Shown here: positions 18,384-26,631 of the stretch, in pieces
How the letters are laid out: every line of letters begins with the position of its first letter
How positions within the stretch are numbered: the first letter of the stretch is position 1
Source of the DNA: an uncultured Ruminococcus sp.
Lineage (GTDB): Bacteria; Bacillota; Clostridia; Oscillospirales; Ruminococcaceae
Assembly (NCBI GenBank): GCA_934474025.1
Contig: CAKSMF010000001.1
Coordinates: forward strand, 124,001 to 188,000
Length of the DNA stretch: 64,000 bases
Direction: 5' to 3'
Translations under genes and position numbers: made by a program
Notes under the pieces: generated by a model
Seen by the model: only the letters and a program-made list of their open reading frames with translations
The model's database searches: none
Told to the model about the DNA's origin: nothing

Positions 18384-20684
18384 ATGGATAAGTACATTGG
18401 AAAAACACTCGATGGAAGATACGAAATCACCGAGCTTATAGGCATAGGCGGTATGGCTGAAGTTTATAAGGGTGTTGACGTAATGGACCATAAGGACGTT
18501 GCAATCAAGATTTTGAAAAAGGAATATGCAGAAAATGAGGATTTTCTCCGCAGATTCAGAAATGAGTCAAAGGCTATTGCTGTTCTTTCACACCCGAATA
18601 TCGTTAAAATCTATGATGTTGGATTTTCTCAGAAAATTCAGTATATCGTCATGGAGTATATTGACGGAATAACACTTAAAGATTATATTGAGGAAGAAAA
18701 AGTCCTTACATGGAAAGATACTGTACATTTTGTAATACAGATTCTCAGAGCATTACAGCACGCTCATGATAAGGGAATTGTTCATCGTGATATAAAACCA
18801 CAGAATATCATGATGTTTACAGACGGCACTATTAAAGTCATGGATTTTGGTATTGCAAAATTTGCCTGTGAAGAGGGTAAAACTGCTACCGACCAGGCTA
18901 TAGGAAGCGTTCATTATATCAGTCCTGAACAGGCAAGCGGTGATGTTACTGACGCAAAGAGTGATATTTATTCTGTTGGTGCAATGATGTATGAAATGCT
19001 TACCGGCAGAAAACCTTTTGACAGTGATAATCCGGTTGCAATTGCCGTTATGCATATGCAGGATATTCCGGAGCGTCCAAGAGCTTTGAACCCTGATATT
19101 CCGGACGGTCTTGAAGAAATTGTACTTCGTGCTATGGAAAAGAATCCGGCAGACAGATATCAGTCTACTGCTGAAATGATAAGCGATATTGATGCTTTTA
19201 AAGCTAATCCTAATATAACATTCGGTTATTATCAGGAAGAAGAGGAAGACCCTGATAATGAAAATACAGCTTATTATAACGTTCAGCCAGAAGAAATGTT
19301 AGAAGCTAACGGAAATCAAGGCGGTGTACGTACAACGGTTGCTGAATCTACAAAGAAGAAAGGCAGAAAACAACAGCCTGATTATGATGACTATGACGAA
19401 AATAATGGTTATGAAGAAGTAGAAGAACGTTCATCATTGGTTGTTCCGGTACTTACTGCAATAGTTGTTGTAGTAATTATAGTTGCTGTAATTTTTGTTG
19501 CCACTCTCCTTAGCGGACTTATCAAGGGCGACGGTCAGACAAATGACTTTAAGATGCCTGATTTTTACGGAATGGATTATAATGCAGCCGTAAATCAGTA
19601 TAGTAACAACATTCAGTTTGAACTTGAAGGTTCTGAATACAATGAACTTGATGAAGGTCTTATCTTTGAGCAGGATATTCCGGCAGGTACTGAATTTAAA
19701 AAGGGTGACGTTCTCAAGGTTAAAACAAGTAAGGGTATGGAAACAATTGAAGTACCTAACGTTGCTAACATGAATGCTGAACTCGCAAGAGACCAGTTGA
19801 AACAGCGTGGTCTTGAATGCGAAATCAAAAATTCTTCAAGCACTGAAATTCAGAAAGGTTATGTAATCAATTCTGAACCAGAAGCAGGAACTGAAGTTCA
19901 TAAGGGTTCAACAATTGTTCTTTATGTAAGCATGGGCGTTGATGCAGGACAGGTAAGCGTTGATGACTATGTAGGACAGCTTGCTGATGATGCTTGTACA
20001 CTTGCTGAATATGCAGGTCTTAAACCAAAAACAGAACTCAAAGCTTCATATGAAGAAGAAGGCAAGGTTATTGAACAGTCTATCGCTAAGGGCGAAAAGG
20101 TTGACGAAGGCACAGAAATTATACTTTATGTAAGTAACGGTGTTGCTCCTGACGGCGAAATTCCATTTACAGTACCTTTCCCAGAGGGTGCAAACGGAAG
20201 ATTTGTTATTGACTTTGTAATCACTAATGAAGACGGTTCAACTTCTACAGAATCAACTAATACACTTCTTGTTCCTGAAATGCAACAGGTTAGCCAGAAT
20301 GTTAAGGGTTCAGGTGAAAATGTATCAGTAGTAGTAGTTCTTACAAACCTTAACACAGGTGTAAGAGCACAGATTGGTACGTACTTCTTTAACTTTGCAA
20401 CTGGTACTGTAACAACTCAGACAGAAGACGTTGTAGGTGCATTCAATTCTGTAGGCGGATTTGATAATTCTACTGAACCAGTAACAGAAGCTCCGACAGA
20501 AGCACCAACAGAAGCACCAACAGAAGCTCCAACAGAAGCACCAACAGAAGCACCAACAGAAGCTCCTCAGACTACTGTTGCAACTACTGCATATGACCCG
20601 TCATTAGTTGGAGTATTTAACCGTGATGCAGGTGACGGATATGGATACTTTGACGTATACGGAAATTATTTTCCTTATCAGTAA
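18384..20684 (+). CDS. prkC: PASTA-domain serine/threonine kinase (PrkC/PknB type)
   Basis: 766 residues. The kinase domain (about 12-275) has GIGGMAEVYKG, VAIKILKKEY, HRDIKPQNIM and MDFGIAKF. An acidic juxtamembrane stretch and one membrane helix (about 352-378) follow. Outside the cell are three PASTA repeats (about 388-455, 456-522, 523-590), which in relatives bind muropeptides or lipid II, then an unassigned beta-rich domain and a threonine/proline tail with seven TEAP units near residues 705-732. The tail ends with an aromatic YGYFDVYGNYFPYQ. The gene lies between its phosphatase and rsgA, a conserved Firmicutes order. The tail and extra domain go beyond the usual architecture. Confidence 0.96.
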   Translation: MDKYIGKTLDGRYEITELIGIGGMAEVYKGVDVMDHKDVAIKILKKEYAENEDFLRRFRNESKAIAVLSHPNIVKIYDVGFSQKIQYIVMEYIDGITLKDYIEEEKVLTWKDTVHFVIQILRALQHAHDKGIVHRDIKPQNIMMFTDGTIKVMDFGIAKFACEEGKTATDQAIGSVHYISPEQASGDVTDAKSDIYSVGAMMYEMLTGRKPFDSDNPVAIAVMHMQDIPERPRALNPDIPDGLEEIVLRAMEKNPADRYQSTAEMISDIDAFKANPNITFGYYQEEEEDPDNENTAYYNVQPEEMLEANGNQGGVRTTVAESTKKKGRKQQPDYDDYDENNGYEEVEERSSLVVPVLTAIVVVVIIVAVIFVATLLSGLIKGDGQTNDFKMPDFYGMDYNAAVNQYSNNIQFELEGSEYNELDEGLIFEQDIPAGTEFKKGDVLKVKTSKGMETIEVPNVANMNAELARDQLKQRGLECEIKNSSSTEIQKGYVINSEPEAGTEVHKGSTIVLYVSMGVDAGQVSVDDYVGQLADDACTLAEYAGLKPKTELKASYEEEGKVIEQSIAKGEKVDEGTEIILYVSNGVAPDGEIPFTVPFPEGANGRFVIDFVITNEDGSTSTESTNTLLVPEMQQVSQNVKGSGENVSVVVVLTNLNTGVRAQIGTYFFNFATGTVTTQTEDVVGAFNSVGGFDNSTEPVTEAPTEAPTEAPTEAPTEAPTEAPTEAPQTTVATTAYDPSLVGVFNRDAGDGYGYFDVYGNYFPYQ

Positions 20685-21556
20685 TGAGTAACGCTATAAA
20701 AAGCGGAATTATAACAAAATGCCTTGGGGGTCTCTACACTGTGGAGACCCTCGACGGTATTTTAGAATGTAAAGCAAGAGGAATTTTCCGCAACAGAGGT
20801 ATCAGTCCATATGTAGGGGATACAGTTGAAATACAAAACGGTGTTATTTCTGAAATCCTCAACAGAAAAAACTGTATTATAAGACCTCCTCTTGCAAATC
20901 TTGACCAATTGATATTTATAGTTTCAACGTGTAATCCGTCTCCGAATTATCTTATTCTTGATAAATTTATAGCGATTGCTGAATACAAGGGAATAACACC
21001 TATTATTGCCATAACTAAAACGGATTTGGGCAGTGGTGCAGAAATAAAAGAAATTTATAAAAACATTGGTATTGATGTTTTTGAAATTGATTATAATAAT
21101 CCAGAAACAATTGAAGTATTCAGAAATCTTTTAAAAGGAAAAATAAGTGCATTGACAGGAAATTCAGGGGCAGGAAAGTCCACATTGCTTAATGCGGTTG
21201 ATTCTGATTTGAATATTCCGACGGCGGAAATAAGCAAAAAACTCGGAAGAGGAAAACATACTACACGTCACGCACAACTTTATAAATTGAGTGAGGGCGG
21301 ATATATTGCAGATACTCCAGGGTTTTCTACTTTTGAAACAAACCGTTATGACATCATAAGAAAAGAAGAATTAGCTGATTGTTTCAGAGAGTTCAGAAAA
21401 TATACTGATTGTCGTTTTCGTGACTGTTCGCATACTTGTGAAAAGGGCTGTAAGGTTATAGAGGCATTGGAAAATAGTGAAATTTCAGCAAGTCGCCATG
21501 AAAGTTACTGTACAATGTACGAAGAAGCCAAACAGTTAAAGGAATGGGAATTATGA
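20684..21556 (+). CDS. rsgA: Ribosome small-subunit-dependent GTPase RsgA
   Basis: 290 residues. An N-terminal OB domain (YTVETLDGILECKARGIFR) is followed by a circularly permuted GTPase: ITKTD (G4), then GNSGAGKSTLLNAV (G1) and DTPGFSTF (G3). The C-terminal zinc site reads CRFRDCSHTCEKGCKV. RsgA helps mature the 30S subunit. Its ATG overlaps the last base of the prkC stop (TAATG), suggesting coupled translation. Confidence 0.96.
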   Translation: MSNAIKSGIITKCLGGLYTVETLDGILECKARGIFRNRGISPYVGDTVEIQNGVISEILNRKNCIIRPPLANLDQLIFIVSTCNPSPNYLILDKFIAIAEYKGITPIIAITKTDLGSGAEIKEIYKNIGIDVFEIDYNNPETIEVFRNLLKGKISALTGNSGAGKSTLLNAVDSDLNIPTAEISKKLGRGKHTTRHAQLYKLSEGGYIADTPGFSTFETNRYDIIRKEELADCFREFRKYTDCRFRDCSHTCEKGCKVIEALENSEISASRHESYCTMYEEAKQLKEWEL

Positions 21557-22164
21557 AAACACTTATATTTGCCGGCGGTGAAATTAAAGACTATAGCTTT
21601 GTGAATACTGATTCGGATTTTGTTATATGTGCCGACAGGGGAATTGTTCATGCTGAAAAACTGGGTATATTTCCGGATATTGTAACAGGTGATTTTGATT
21701 CATATACTGGAGAAGTTATTCAATTTGGTGAAGTTTACCGCACAATTCCTGAAAAAGACGATACAGACACTATGATTGCAGTAAAACTTGCCATTGAAAG
21801 AGGTGCAACTGATATAAAGCTGTATGGGGGAACTGGAGGACGTTTTGACCATACATTTGCGAATATTCAGACTCTTATTTATGCCTATGAAAATTCTTGT
21901 AAAATGTCCATATATGATGAGGAAAACATAATCACATTACAAGGAAAAGGAACTGAATTTTATCCTAAATATAAGGATTGGTACTTTTCGGTATTTTCAC
22001 TTACTGAAAAACTTCATATAACAGAAATGTCAGGGGTAAAATATCCCTTGAAAGATTATACACTTACGCAAAATTTTCCGTTAGGTGTAAGCAATGAAAT
22101 AATTGATACTGCTAAAATCACCATAGAAAGCGGACTTGCTTTAATAGTGCGTTCGATTAGATAG
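21553..22164 (+). CDS. thiN: Thiamine pyrophosphokinase
   Basis: 203 residues from the ATG at 21553, which overlaps the rsgA stop (ATGA); an ATG nine bases upstream is less likely. The motifs VICADRGIVHAEKLGIFPDIVTGDFDS, PEKDDTDTMIAVKLA and LYGGTGGRFDHTFANIQTL are the thiamine pyrophosphokinase active site. It makes thiamine diphosphate from thiamine and ATP. B. subtilis has rpe between rsgA and thiN; it is absent here. Confidence 0.94.
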   Translation: MKTLIFAGGEIKDYSFVNTDSDFVICADRGIVHAEKLGIFPDIVTGDFDSYTGEVIQFGEVYRTIPEKDDTDTMIAVKLAIERGATDIKLYGGTGGRFDHTFANIQTLIYAYENSCKMSIYDEENIITLQGKGTEFYPKYKDWYFSVFSLTEKLHITEMSGVKYPLKDYTLTQNFPLGVSNEIIDTAKITIESGLALIVRSIR

Positions 22165-22223
22165 CACAAAATCCCGCTTGCTGAATATAATAAAAGTATA
22201 TCAGCAAAGGAGGGATTACATAA

Positions 22224-22307
22224 ATGAAAATTGTTGTAATACGTAGTCCGAAATTTCTTTCGGGATTTCTGAGAGTTATTTTCAAGATAAAAAAAGAACA
22301 GGATTAA
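22224..22307 (+). CDS. spoVM: Stage V sporulation protein SpoVM
   Basis: A 27-codon ORF preceded by a very strong AAAGGAGGG site. The product starts MKIVVIRSPKFLSGFLRVIF and ends KIKKEQD. It shares the M-K, P-K-F-L-x-G and amphipathic-helix pattern of B. subtilis SpoVM (26 residues, with PKFLGG), including the central proline. SpoVM recognises the curved forespore membrane and anchors SpoIVA for coat assembly. It lies right after thiN, exactly its place in the Bacillus block, and before a strong terminator. Synteny plus motif make the call firm despite the length. Confidence 0.88.
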   Translation: MKIVVIRSPKFLSGFLRVIFKIKKEQD

Positions 22308-22309
22308 AT

Positions 22310-22342
22310 AAAAAAAGAGGCTTTTTACAGCCTCTTTTTTAT
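22310..22342. terminator. Bidirectional terminator between spoVM and tyrS
   Basis: AAAGAGGCT and AGCCTCTTT pair around a short loop, with an A-run before and a T-run after, so it can end both the convergent spoVM and tyrS transcripts. Confidence 0.85.
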
Positions 22343-22346
22343 TTGA

Positions 22347-23561
22347 TTATATAACAGCTATTTTCTTGAAAGCTTTCTTGCCTTTACGGATAATAATTCC
22401 GTCAGGAGCAACTTGTGCTTTAGCGTCAGTAATTTTCTGGTCATCAACAGTTATACCGCCCTGTTGAACAAGTCTTCTTGCTTCTGAAACGGACGGAGCA
22501 AGACCGGCTTTCACGATAAGGTTAAGCAAACCTATTTTACCGTCTGTAAGGTCAGCAGAGGAAATTTCAGCAACAGGCATATTTTCATCTGAACCGCTTC
22601 CGCCAAAGAGTGCTTTAGATGCTGATTTAGCTTTTTCAGCTTCTTCTTCACCATGAACAAGCTTTGTAAGTTCGTAAGCAAGGAGTTCCTTAGCCTTATT
22701 GAATCCCGCACCTTCAAGAGTTTTTTCCATTTCTTCTATTTCCTCAATCGGAACAAATGTAAGCATTTTAAGACACTTAATAACATCAGAGTCAGCAACA
22801 TTTCTCCAGTACTGGAAGAACTCATAAGGAGTAGTTTTTTCAGGGTCAAGCCAAACAGCACCTTTTTCGGTCTTGCCCATTTTTTTACCCTCACTATTAA
22901 GGAGAAGAGTAATAGTCATTGCATAAGCGTCCTTACCGAGTTTACGGCGAATAAGTTCAGTACCACCAAGCATATTGCTCCATTGGTCATCTCCGCCGAA
23001 CTGCATATTACAGCCGTATTCTTGGAAAAGCTTATAGAAATCATAGCTCTGCATAATCATGTAGTTAAATTCAAGGAAAGATAAACCTTTTTCCATTCTT
23101 TGCTTGTAACATTCAGCAGTAAGCATACGGTTTACACTGAAACAAGCACCTACTTCACGAAGCACTTCAACATAATTAAGATTCATGAGCCAGTCAGCAT
23201 TATTTACGGCAATGGCTTTACCGTCTGAAAAATCAATGAAACGACTCATTTGTTTTTTAAAGCAGTCGATATTATGCTGAATAGTTTCAGGAGTAAGCAT
23301 TTTACGCATATCAGTTTTGCCAGAAGGGTCACCAATCATACCAGTACCACCGCCGAGCAGAACAATTGGTTTATTGCCTGCCATTTGTAATCTTTTCATA
23401 AGACAGAGAGCCATAAAATGTCCCACGTGCAAACTATCTGCTGTCGGGTCAAAACCTATATAGAAAGTAGCTCCGCCTTTGTTTATAAGTTCCTCAATTT
23501 CCTTTTCATCGGTAAGCTGGGCGAGAAGTCCACGGCGTTTGAGTTCTTCAAAAGTTGTCAT
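22347..23561 (-). CDS. tyrS: Tyrosyl-tRNA synthetase
   Basis: 404 residues, TyrS class. The nucleotide site has DPTADSLHVGHFM (HIGH-type), the tyrosine pocket FGGDDQWSNMLGG, and the second signature KMGKT in place of KMSKS. The C-terminal S4 RNA-binding domain reads APSVSEARRLVQQGGITVDDQKI. It charges tRNA-Tyr. Its start lies 14 bp inside the end of the epimerase-like gene, so it is the second gene of an operon controlled by the tyrosine T-box at 24485-24722. Confidence 0.96.
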   Translation of the reverse strand: MTTFEELKRRGLLAQLTDEKEIEELINKGGATFYIGFDPTADSLHVGHFMALCLMKRLQMAGNKPIVLLGGGTGMIGDPSGKTDMRKMLTPETIQHNIDCFKKQMSRFIDFSDGKAIAVNNADWLMNLNYVEVLREVGACFSVNRMLTAECYKQRMEKGLSFLEFNYMIMQSYDFYKLFQEYGCNMQFGGDDQWSNMLGGTELIRRKLGKDAYAMTITLLLNSEGKKMGKTEKGAVWLDPEKTTPYEFFQYWRNVADSDVIKCLKMLTFVPIEEIEEMEKTLEGAGFNKAKELLAYELTKLVHGEEEAEKAKSASKALFGGSGSDENMPVAEISSADLTDGKIGLLNLIVKAGLAPSVSEARRLVQQGGITVDDQKITDAKAQVAPDGIIIRKGKKAFKKIAVI

Positions 23562-24489
23562 TATACAATCTCCTTTGCATTGAATTTTTTATATACTGTA
23601 AATAATCCTTACGGACTATCAGTTCACGATTATTTTTATACCAGTCATATGACTGTTTCAGACCGATTTCGAGCGGTTTTACAGTAGGCATAATTTTTGT
23701 TTGTCTTGTTACATCAAGTATATATTCATAGTTTCTGAACGGAAAATACAAACGTTGATTTATTTCAGGCTGTATGCATCTTATATCAGGTATTTTGCCG
23801 ATTATTCTGTAACAAAGCCTTACCCATTCTTCTATACTTATAGTTTCGGGATTACCAACATTAAAAATATGATTTTCGGGCTTGTTTGTGATAATTTTTT
23901 CAATAAATATGCATAAATCCTCAATATCAAAAAACTGCAATTTCATTTCTTTATTGTCGGGTACAAAAAAAGGCAGATTCTTTTCAGCACATTCAAAAAC
24001 AAATGCTTCTCTGTAAAGATTATTCATTTTACCATATAAATAAGGTGGACGAATAATATATGCGTTAGGTACTTTGTTCAGAAGATATTTTTCAGCATTA
24101 ATTTTATTTGTGCCATAATCTTCCCAGTGAATATTGAATCCGCATTCTTGCTCTTCAGAAAAAGGTTGCGGATTTGTTTCAGGGTATACAGCACTGGAAC
24201 TTATCATTATATAATCTCCGAAACCGTCAAGGGCATTTAAAATATCTTGAACATCAGTTTCATTGTATGCAGTTACGTCAATAATCAAGTCAAAATAAAT
24301 ATTCTTTAATCTGTCTCCGATATTGTGCTTATCGCAATCTATAAGCTTTACACATTTGGACTGCGGTCTTGTATTTCTGTTAAGTACATAGACTTCATGT
24401 CCTCTTTTCATGAAGTATTCAGCAGTGTATCTGCTTACGAAAACCGTTCCGCCTGTAACAAGTATTTTTATAAAATCACTTCCAAACAA
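23548..24489 (-). CDS. NAD-dependent epimerase/dehydratase family protein
   Basis: About 313 residues if translation starts at TTG 24489. The Rossmann glycine motif (KILVTGGTVFVSRYTAEYF) is at the very N-terminus, followed by YIMISSSAVYPE and an IRPPYLYG block. The usual YxxxK of extended short-chain dehydrogenases appears only as DYGTNKINAEKYL (Y-x-x-x-K). It resembles sugar-nucleotide epimerases or reductases; the substrate is unknown. The frame extends to 24543, but that part overlaps the T-box terminator. No ATG precedes the Rossmann fold, so the start is either TTG 24489 or an unusual ATA at 24471. It is translated ahead of tyrS in the same transcript. Confidence 0.82.
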   Translation of the reverse strand: MFGSDFIKILVTGGTVFVSRYTAEYFMKRGHEVYVLNRNTRPQSKCVKLIDCDKHNIGDRLKNIYFDLIIDVTAYNETDVQDILNALDGFGDYIMISSSAVYPETNPQPFSEEQECGFNIHWEDYGTNKINAEKYLLNKVPNAYIIRPPYLYGKMNNLYREAFVFECAEKNLPFFVPDNKEMKLQFFDIEDLCIFIEKIITNKPENHIFNVGNPETISIEEWVRLCYRIIGKIPDIRCIQPEINQRLYFPFRNYEYILDVTRQTKIMPTVKPLEIGLKQSYDWYKNNRELIVRKDYLQYIKNSMQRRLYNDNF

Positions 24490-24722
24490 AAAATCCCCAG
24501 ACGGCAAAAACCGTCTGAGGACGAAAATTTTTCGTGGTACCACCTCAGTTTATCGGGAAATTTCCCCGACCTCTAAAGCTATAACGGGCAGACCCGTCCA
24601 CACCTACTTAATTTCAATGCAGAAACTTCCGAATGTAGCTTCTTGAAACTCCTCACTTTCTCACACCAGCCGAAAGCTCTCTGAATCGGACTTATTTTCA
24701 AGTTTAATTCGTTCAACGTTTT
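24485..24722 (-). promoter_or_regulatory. T-box leader, tyrosine specifier
   Basis: On the minus strand a stem I with an AGAGAG bulge, a GGCTGGTGTGAGAA distal loop and a TAC specifier triplet (within GAAGCTACATTCGGA) leads to the T-box core AGGTGGTACCACG. Next comes a CCTCAGACGG/CCGTCTGGGG terminator with a T-run. Uncharged tRNA-Tyr should pair with the specifier and the T-box and stop termination, which turns on the downstream epimerase-like gene and tyrS. Confidence 0.88.
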
Positions 24723-24727
24723 CAATT

Positions 24728-24756
24728 ATGATAACACAAATAACAGGAATTGTCAA
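24728..24756 (-). promoter_or_regulatory. Promoter of the T-box/tyrS operon
   Basis: Minus-strand TTGACA (24751-24756), a 17-bp spacer and TATCAT (24728-24733), ending just before the T-box leader. Confidence 0.75.
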
Positions 24757-24795
24757 GAGTTTTTTTAGTTAATAAAAAAAAATATTTCAGAACTC

Positions 24796-24824
24796 TTGAC
24801 ATTTTAGAAAAAATATTATATAAT
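24796..24824 (+). promoter_or_regulatory. Promoter of tRNA-Thr
   Basis: Perfect TTGACA (24796-24801), a 17-bp spacer and perfect TATAAT (24819-24824), 14 bp before the tRNA. Confidence 0.85.
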
Positions 24825-24838
24825 AGCATATGTTGAGT

Positions 24839-24914
24839 GCTGATGTGGCACAGTCGGTAGCGCAACGCCTTGGTAAGGCGTAGGTCGTCGGTTCAAGTCC
24901 GATCATCAGCTCCA
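24839..24914 (+). tRNA. tRNA-Thr (anticodon GGT)
   Basis: A 76-nt cloverleaf with encoded CCA. Acceptor GCTGATG/CATCAGC, anticodon stem ACGCC/GGCGT with loop TTGGTAA giving GGT, and a T-arm with GGTTCAAGTCC. It has its own promoter and terminator. Confidence 0.93.
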
Positions 24915-24920
24915 ACTTAA

Positions 24921-24953
24921 CCGGACATTCTTTTTTGAGTGTCCGGTTTTTTA
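24921..24953 (+). terminator. Terminator of tRNA-Thr
   Basis: CCGGACATTC pairs with GAGTGTCCGG around a T-rich loop and is followed by TTTTTT. Confidence 0.85.
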
Positions 24954-25052
24954 TGAAAAATAATATTTTTGATATAATAATTAATTAAATCTGTCAGTAA
25001 GTATTTTGAATATATTTCAGAAAATTTAAATTTTATGGAAATATTACAAAAA

Positions 25053-25475
25053 TTATTTTTCGATTTTTGATAAGCATTCGGAGCATTTTCCATAAAATAC
25101 AGTTTGTGAGGGGTCAACTTGAAAACCATGTTTTTCAAATATATGACGGTTTATATTTGAAAGCCTGTCACAATTTAAATGTATAAGTTTACCACAGACA
25201 GTACATTTAAGATGAAAATGTTCATGACATTCTTCTTTATTTTCGATATACTGATAACAAGCCCCTGTTTTTCCGTCAAAATTGTATCTTCGTACCATTC
25301 CGCAATCAACAAGCTTGTCAAGTTGACGATATATTGTTGCTGTACCTATCGGATTACCTTCTGCTGTAAGAAATGTAATTATTTCCTGAACATTAGTATG
25401 TTTTTCCTTGTTCCTGATAAGGTAATCAAGGATTTTTTCTTTTTGTTTTGTCTTGTATCCTGAATCCTGTTTCAT
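25053..25475 (-). CDS. Fur-family metal/peroxide-responsive repressor
   Basis: 140 residues. An N-terminal winged helix (KEKILDYLIRNKEKHTNVQEI ... GTATIYRQLDKLVDCGMVRRY) precedes a dimer/metal domain with ECHEHFHLKCTVCGKLIHLNC and a second cysteine pair CSECLSKIEK. The two CxxC pairs can form the structural zinc site seen in PerR, Zur and Fur. Which metal or signal it senses cannot be settled by eye. It is a lone minus-strand gene behind a TTGACA promoter at 25513-25541. Confidence 0.88.
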   Translation of the reverse strand: MKQDSGYKTKQKEKILDYLIRNKEKHTNVQEIITFLTAEGNPIGTATIYRQLDKLVDCGMVRRYNFDGKTGACYQYIENKEECHEHFHLKCTVCGKLIHLNCDRLSNINRHIFEKHGFQVDPSQTVFYGKCSECLSKIEK

Positions 25476-25512
25476 ATTTTCCCCCTTAAATGAGATTAAT
25501 TTTCAATTTTAG

Positions 25513-25541
25513 ATTTTAACATATTAATACTACTTTGTCAA
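25513..25541 (-). promoter_or_regulatory. Promoter of the Fur-family gene
   Basis: Minus-strand TTGACA (25536-25541), a 17-bp spacer and TAAAAT (25513-25518), about 40 bp before the ATG. Confidence 0.7.
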
Positions 25542-25618
25542 TACTCATAATTGATTAAAAATTATTTTTTTGTATCTGTCAATATGCACAAATCCCCTTT
25601 CTTGACAGCAGAAATCTA

Positions 25619-25647
25619 TTGACATTTCGAGATATCTTATGTATAAT
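25619..25647 (+). promoter_or_regulatory. Promoter of the membrane zinc-ribbon gene
   Basis: Perfect TTGACA (25619-25624), 17 bp, perfect TATAAT (25642-25647). An AAAAGGAG ribosome-binding site precedes the ATG at 25711. Confidence 0.8.
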
Positions 25648-25710
25648 ATTAAATGCAGATATAATTAACGTAGGATTACTGAAAGTATTTCCAGAAAAGG
25701 AGTTATTAAA

Positions 25711-26499
25711 ATGGCAAAGAAAGAAGTTCTGAATATCGGAAAGATTATGGTGCTTTCCGGTGCAATAATAATATTGGTGCTTGTTGCCCTGTGGTGTGGC
25801 AGTCTTTTAAAAGTTACTCATGAAAAGAAAGATTCAAATACAGAACCATCTACACAGAATACAATGTCAGTTAATGTAATTGTTCCACCGACAACTACAG
25901 CATTAGTTACTGATACAACTACAACAGATACTACATTATTTACTGAAACAACTGATACCACTACAACAGCCGATATCATGACAGAAACTATTACAGGCAC
26001 TCTTACAGTAAACGGAAATGGAGAATTTAAGGAATATATTATCAAACTTGCTAATCCTGCTCTTGATATCTATTCTGAACCTTCTTATAATAGCATGATT
26101 ACAGGCACAATCACTGACAGAGGAAGTTATATAATTTCTAAAGAAACTGTTGATGATAATGGTAATAAGTGGGGACTTCTTGAAGACAGTTCCGGTTGGA
26201 TAAATCTTATTGACGCAAGAAAAGCTGACCCGAATGACACTACATATGAAACTACTACTTCTGATAACAATGCTAATAATACAAATGAAGATGATAATTC
26301 AAATAATATAAATAATAATGATAACAATAATAATTATACTGGCTATCCGAATAACAGTGGGCTTACTGGTGTAGATGCTGACGGCGACGGCTGGGACGAT
26401 GGTTTCAATCCTGATGCATGGTGTCCGTATTGTGGATATGACTCATATTATAATCCAAATGACGGAAATTATTACTGTTCACAGGGTCATGTATTCTAA
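25711..26499 (+). CDS. Membrane-anchored protein with SH3-like domain and C-terminal zinc ribbon
   Basis: 262 residues, not a recognised named family. A membrane helix at about residues 10-32 is followed by a threonine-rich linker (about 45-85), then a bacterial SH3-like segment (LDIYSEPSYNSMITGTITDRGSYIISKE ... WGLLEDSSGWINL, about 115-165). An asparagine/aspartate-rich spacer follows, then DADGDGWDDGF, which resembles a calcium-binding loop. The last part has CPYCGYDSY and YYCSQGHVF with CxxC plus C and H, a possible zinc ribbon. The order suggests an extracytoplasmic sensor or wall-binding protein; function unknown. It is monocistronic and followed by a strong terminator. Confidence 0.75.
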   Translation: MAKKEVLNIGKIMVLSGAIIILVLVALWCGSLLKVTHEKKDSNTEPSTQNTMSVNVIVPPTTTALVTDTTTTDTTLFTETTDTTTTADIMTETITGTLTVNGNGEFKEYIIKLANPALDIYSEPSYNSMITGTITDRGSYIISKETVDDNGNKWGLLEDSSGWINLIDARKADPNDTTYETTTSDNNANNTNEDDNSNNINNNDNNNNYTGYPNNSGLTGVDADGDGWDDGFNPDAWCPYCGYDSYYNPNDGNYYCSQGHVF

Positions 26500-26554
26500 A
26501 AACTTAATATTTTCGGGAATGATGTTCTCCCTTGTTTTGTAAACTAAACCGCTT

Positions 26555-26603
26555 TTAAAAGCTGATGACTTCTGTTTTACGCAGAAGTTGTCAGCTTTTT
26601 TAT
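26555..26603 (+). terminator. Terminator after the zinc-ribbon membrane gene
   Basis: A long stem AAAAGCTGATGACTTCTG/GCAGAAGTTGTCAGCTTTT with a short loop and a T-run. Confidence 0.85.
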
Positions 26604-26631
26604 ATTAATTATTTTAACGGAGGTTATATTT

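Noticed and set aside
20497..20580. Independent minisatellite or mobile repeat
   Set aside because: The 12-bp repeats stay in frame and encode the TEAP tail of the kinase.
24490..24543. N-terminal extension of the epimerase-like protein from the GTG at 24543
   Set aside because: This stretch is the T-box core and terminator; the protein family begins at the Rossmann motif KILVTGG.
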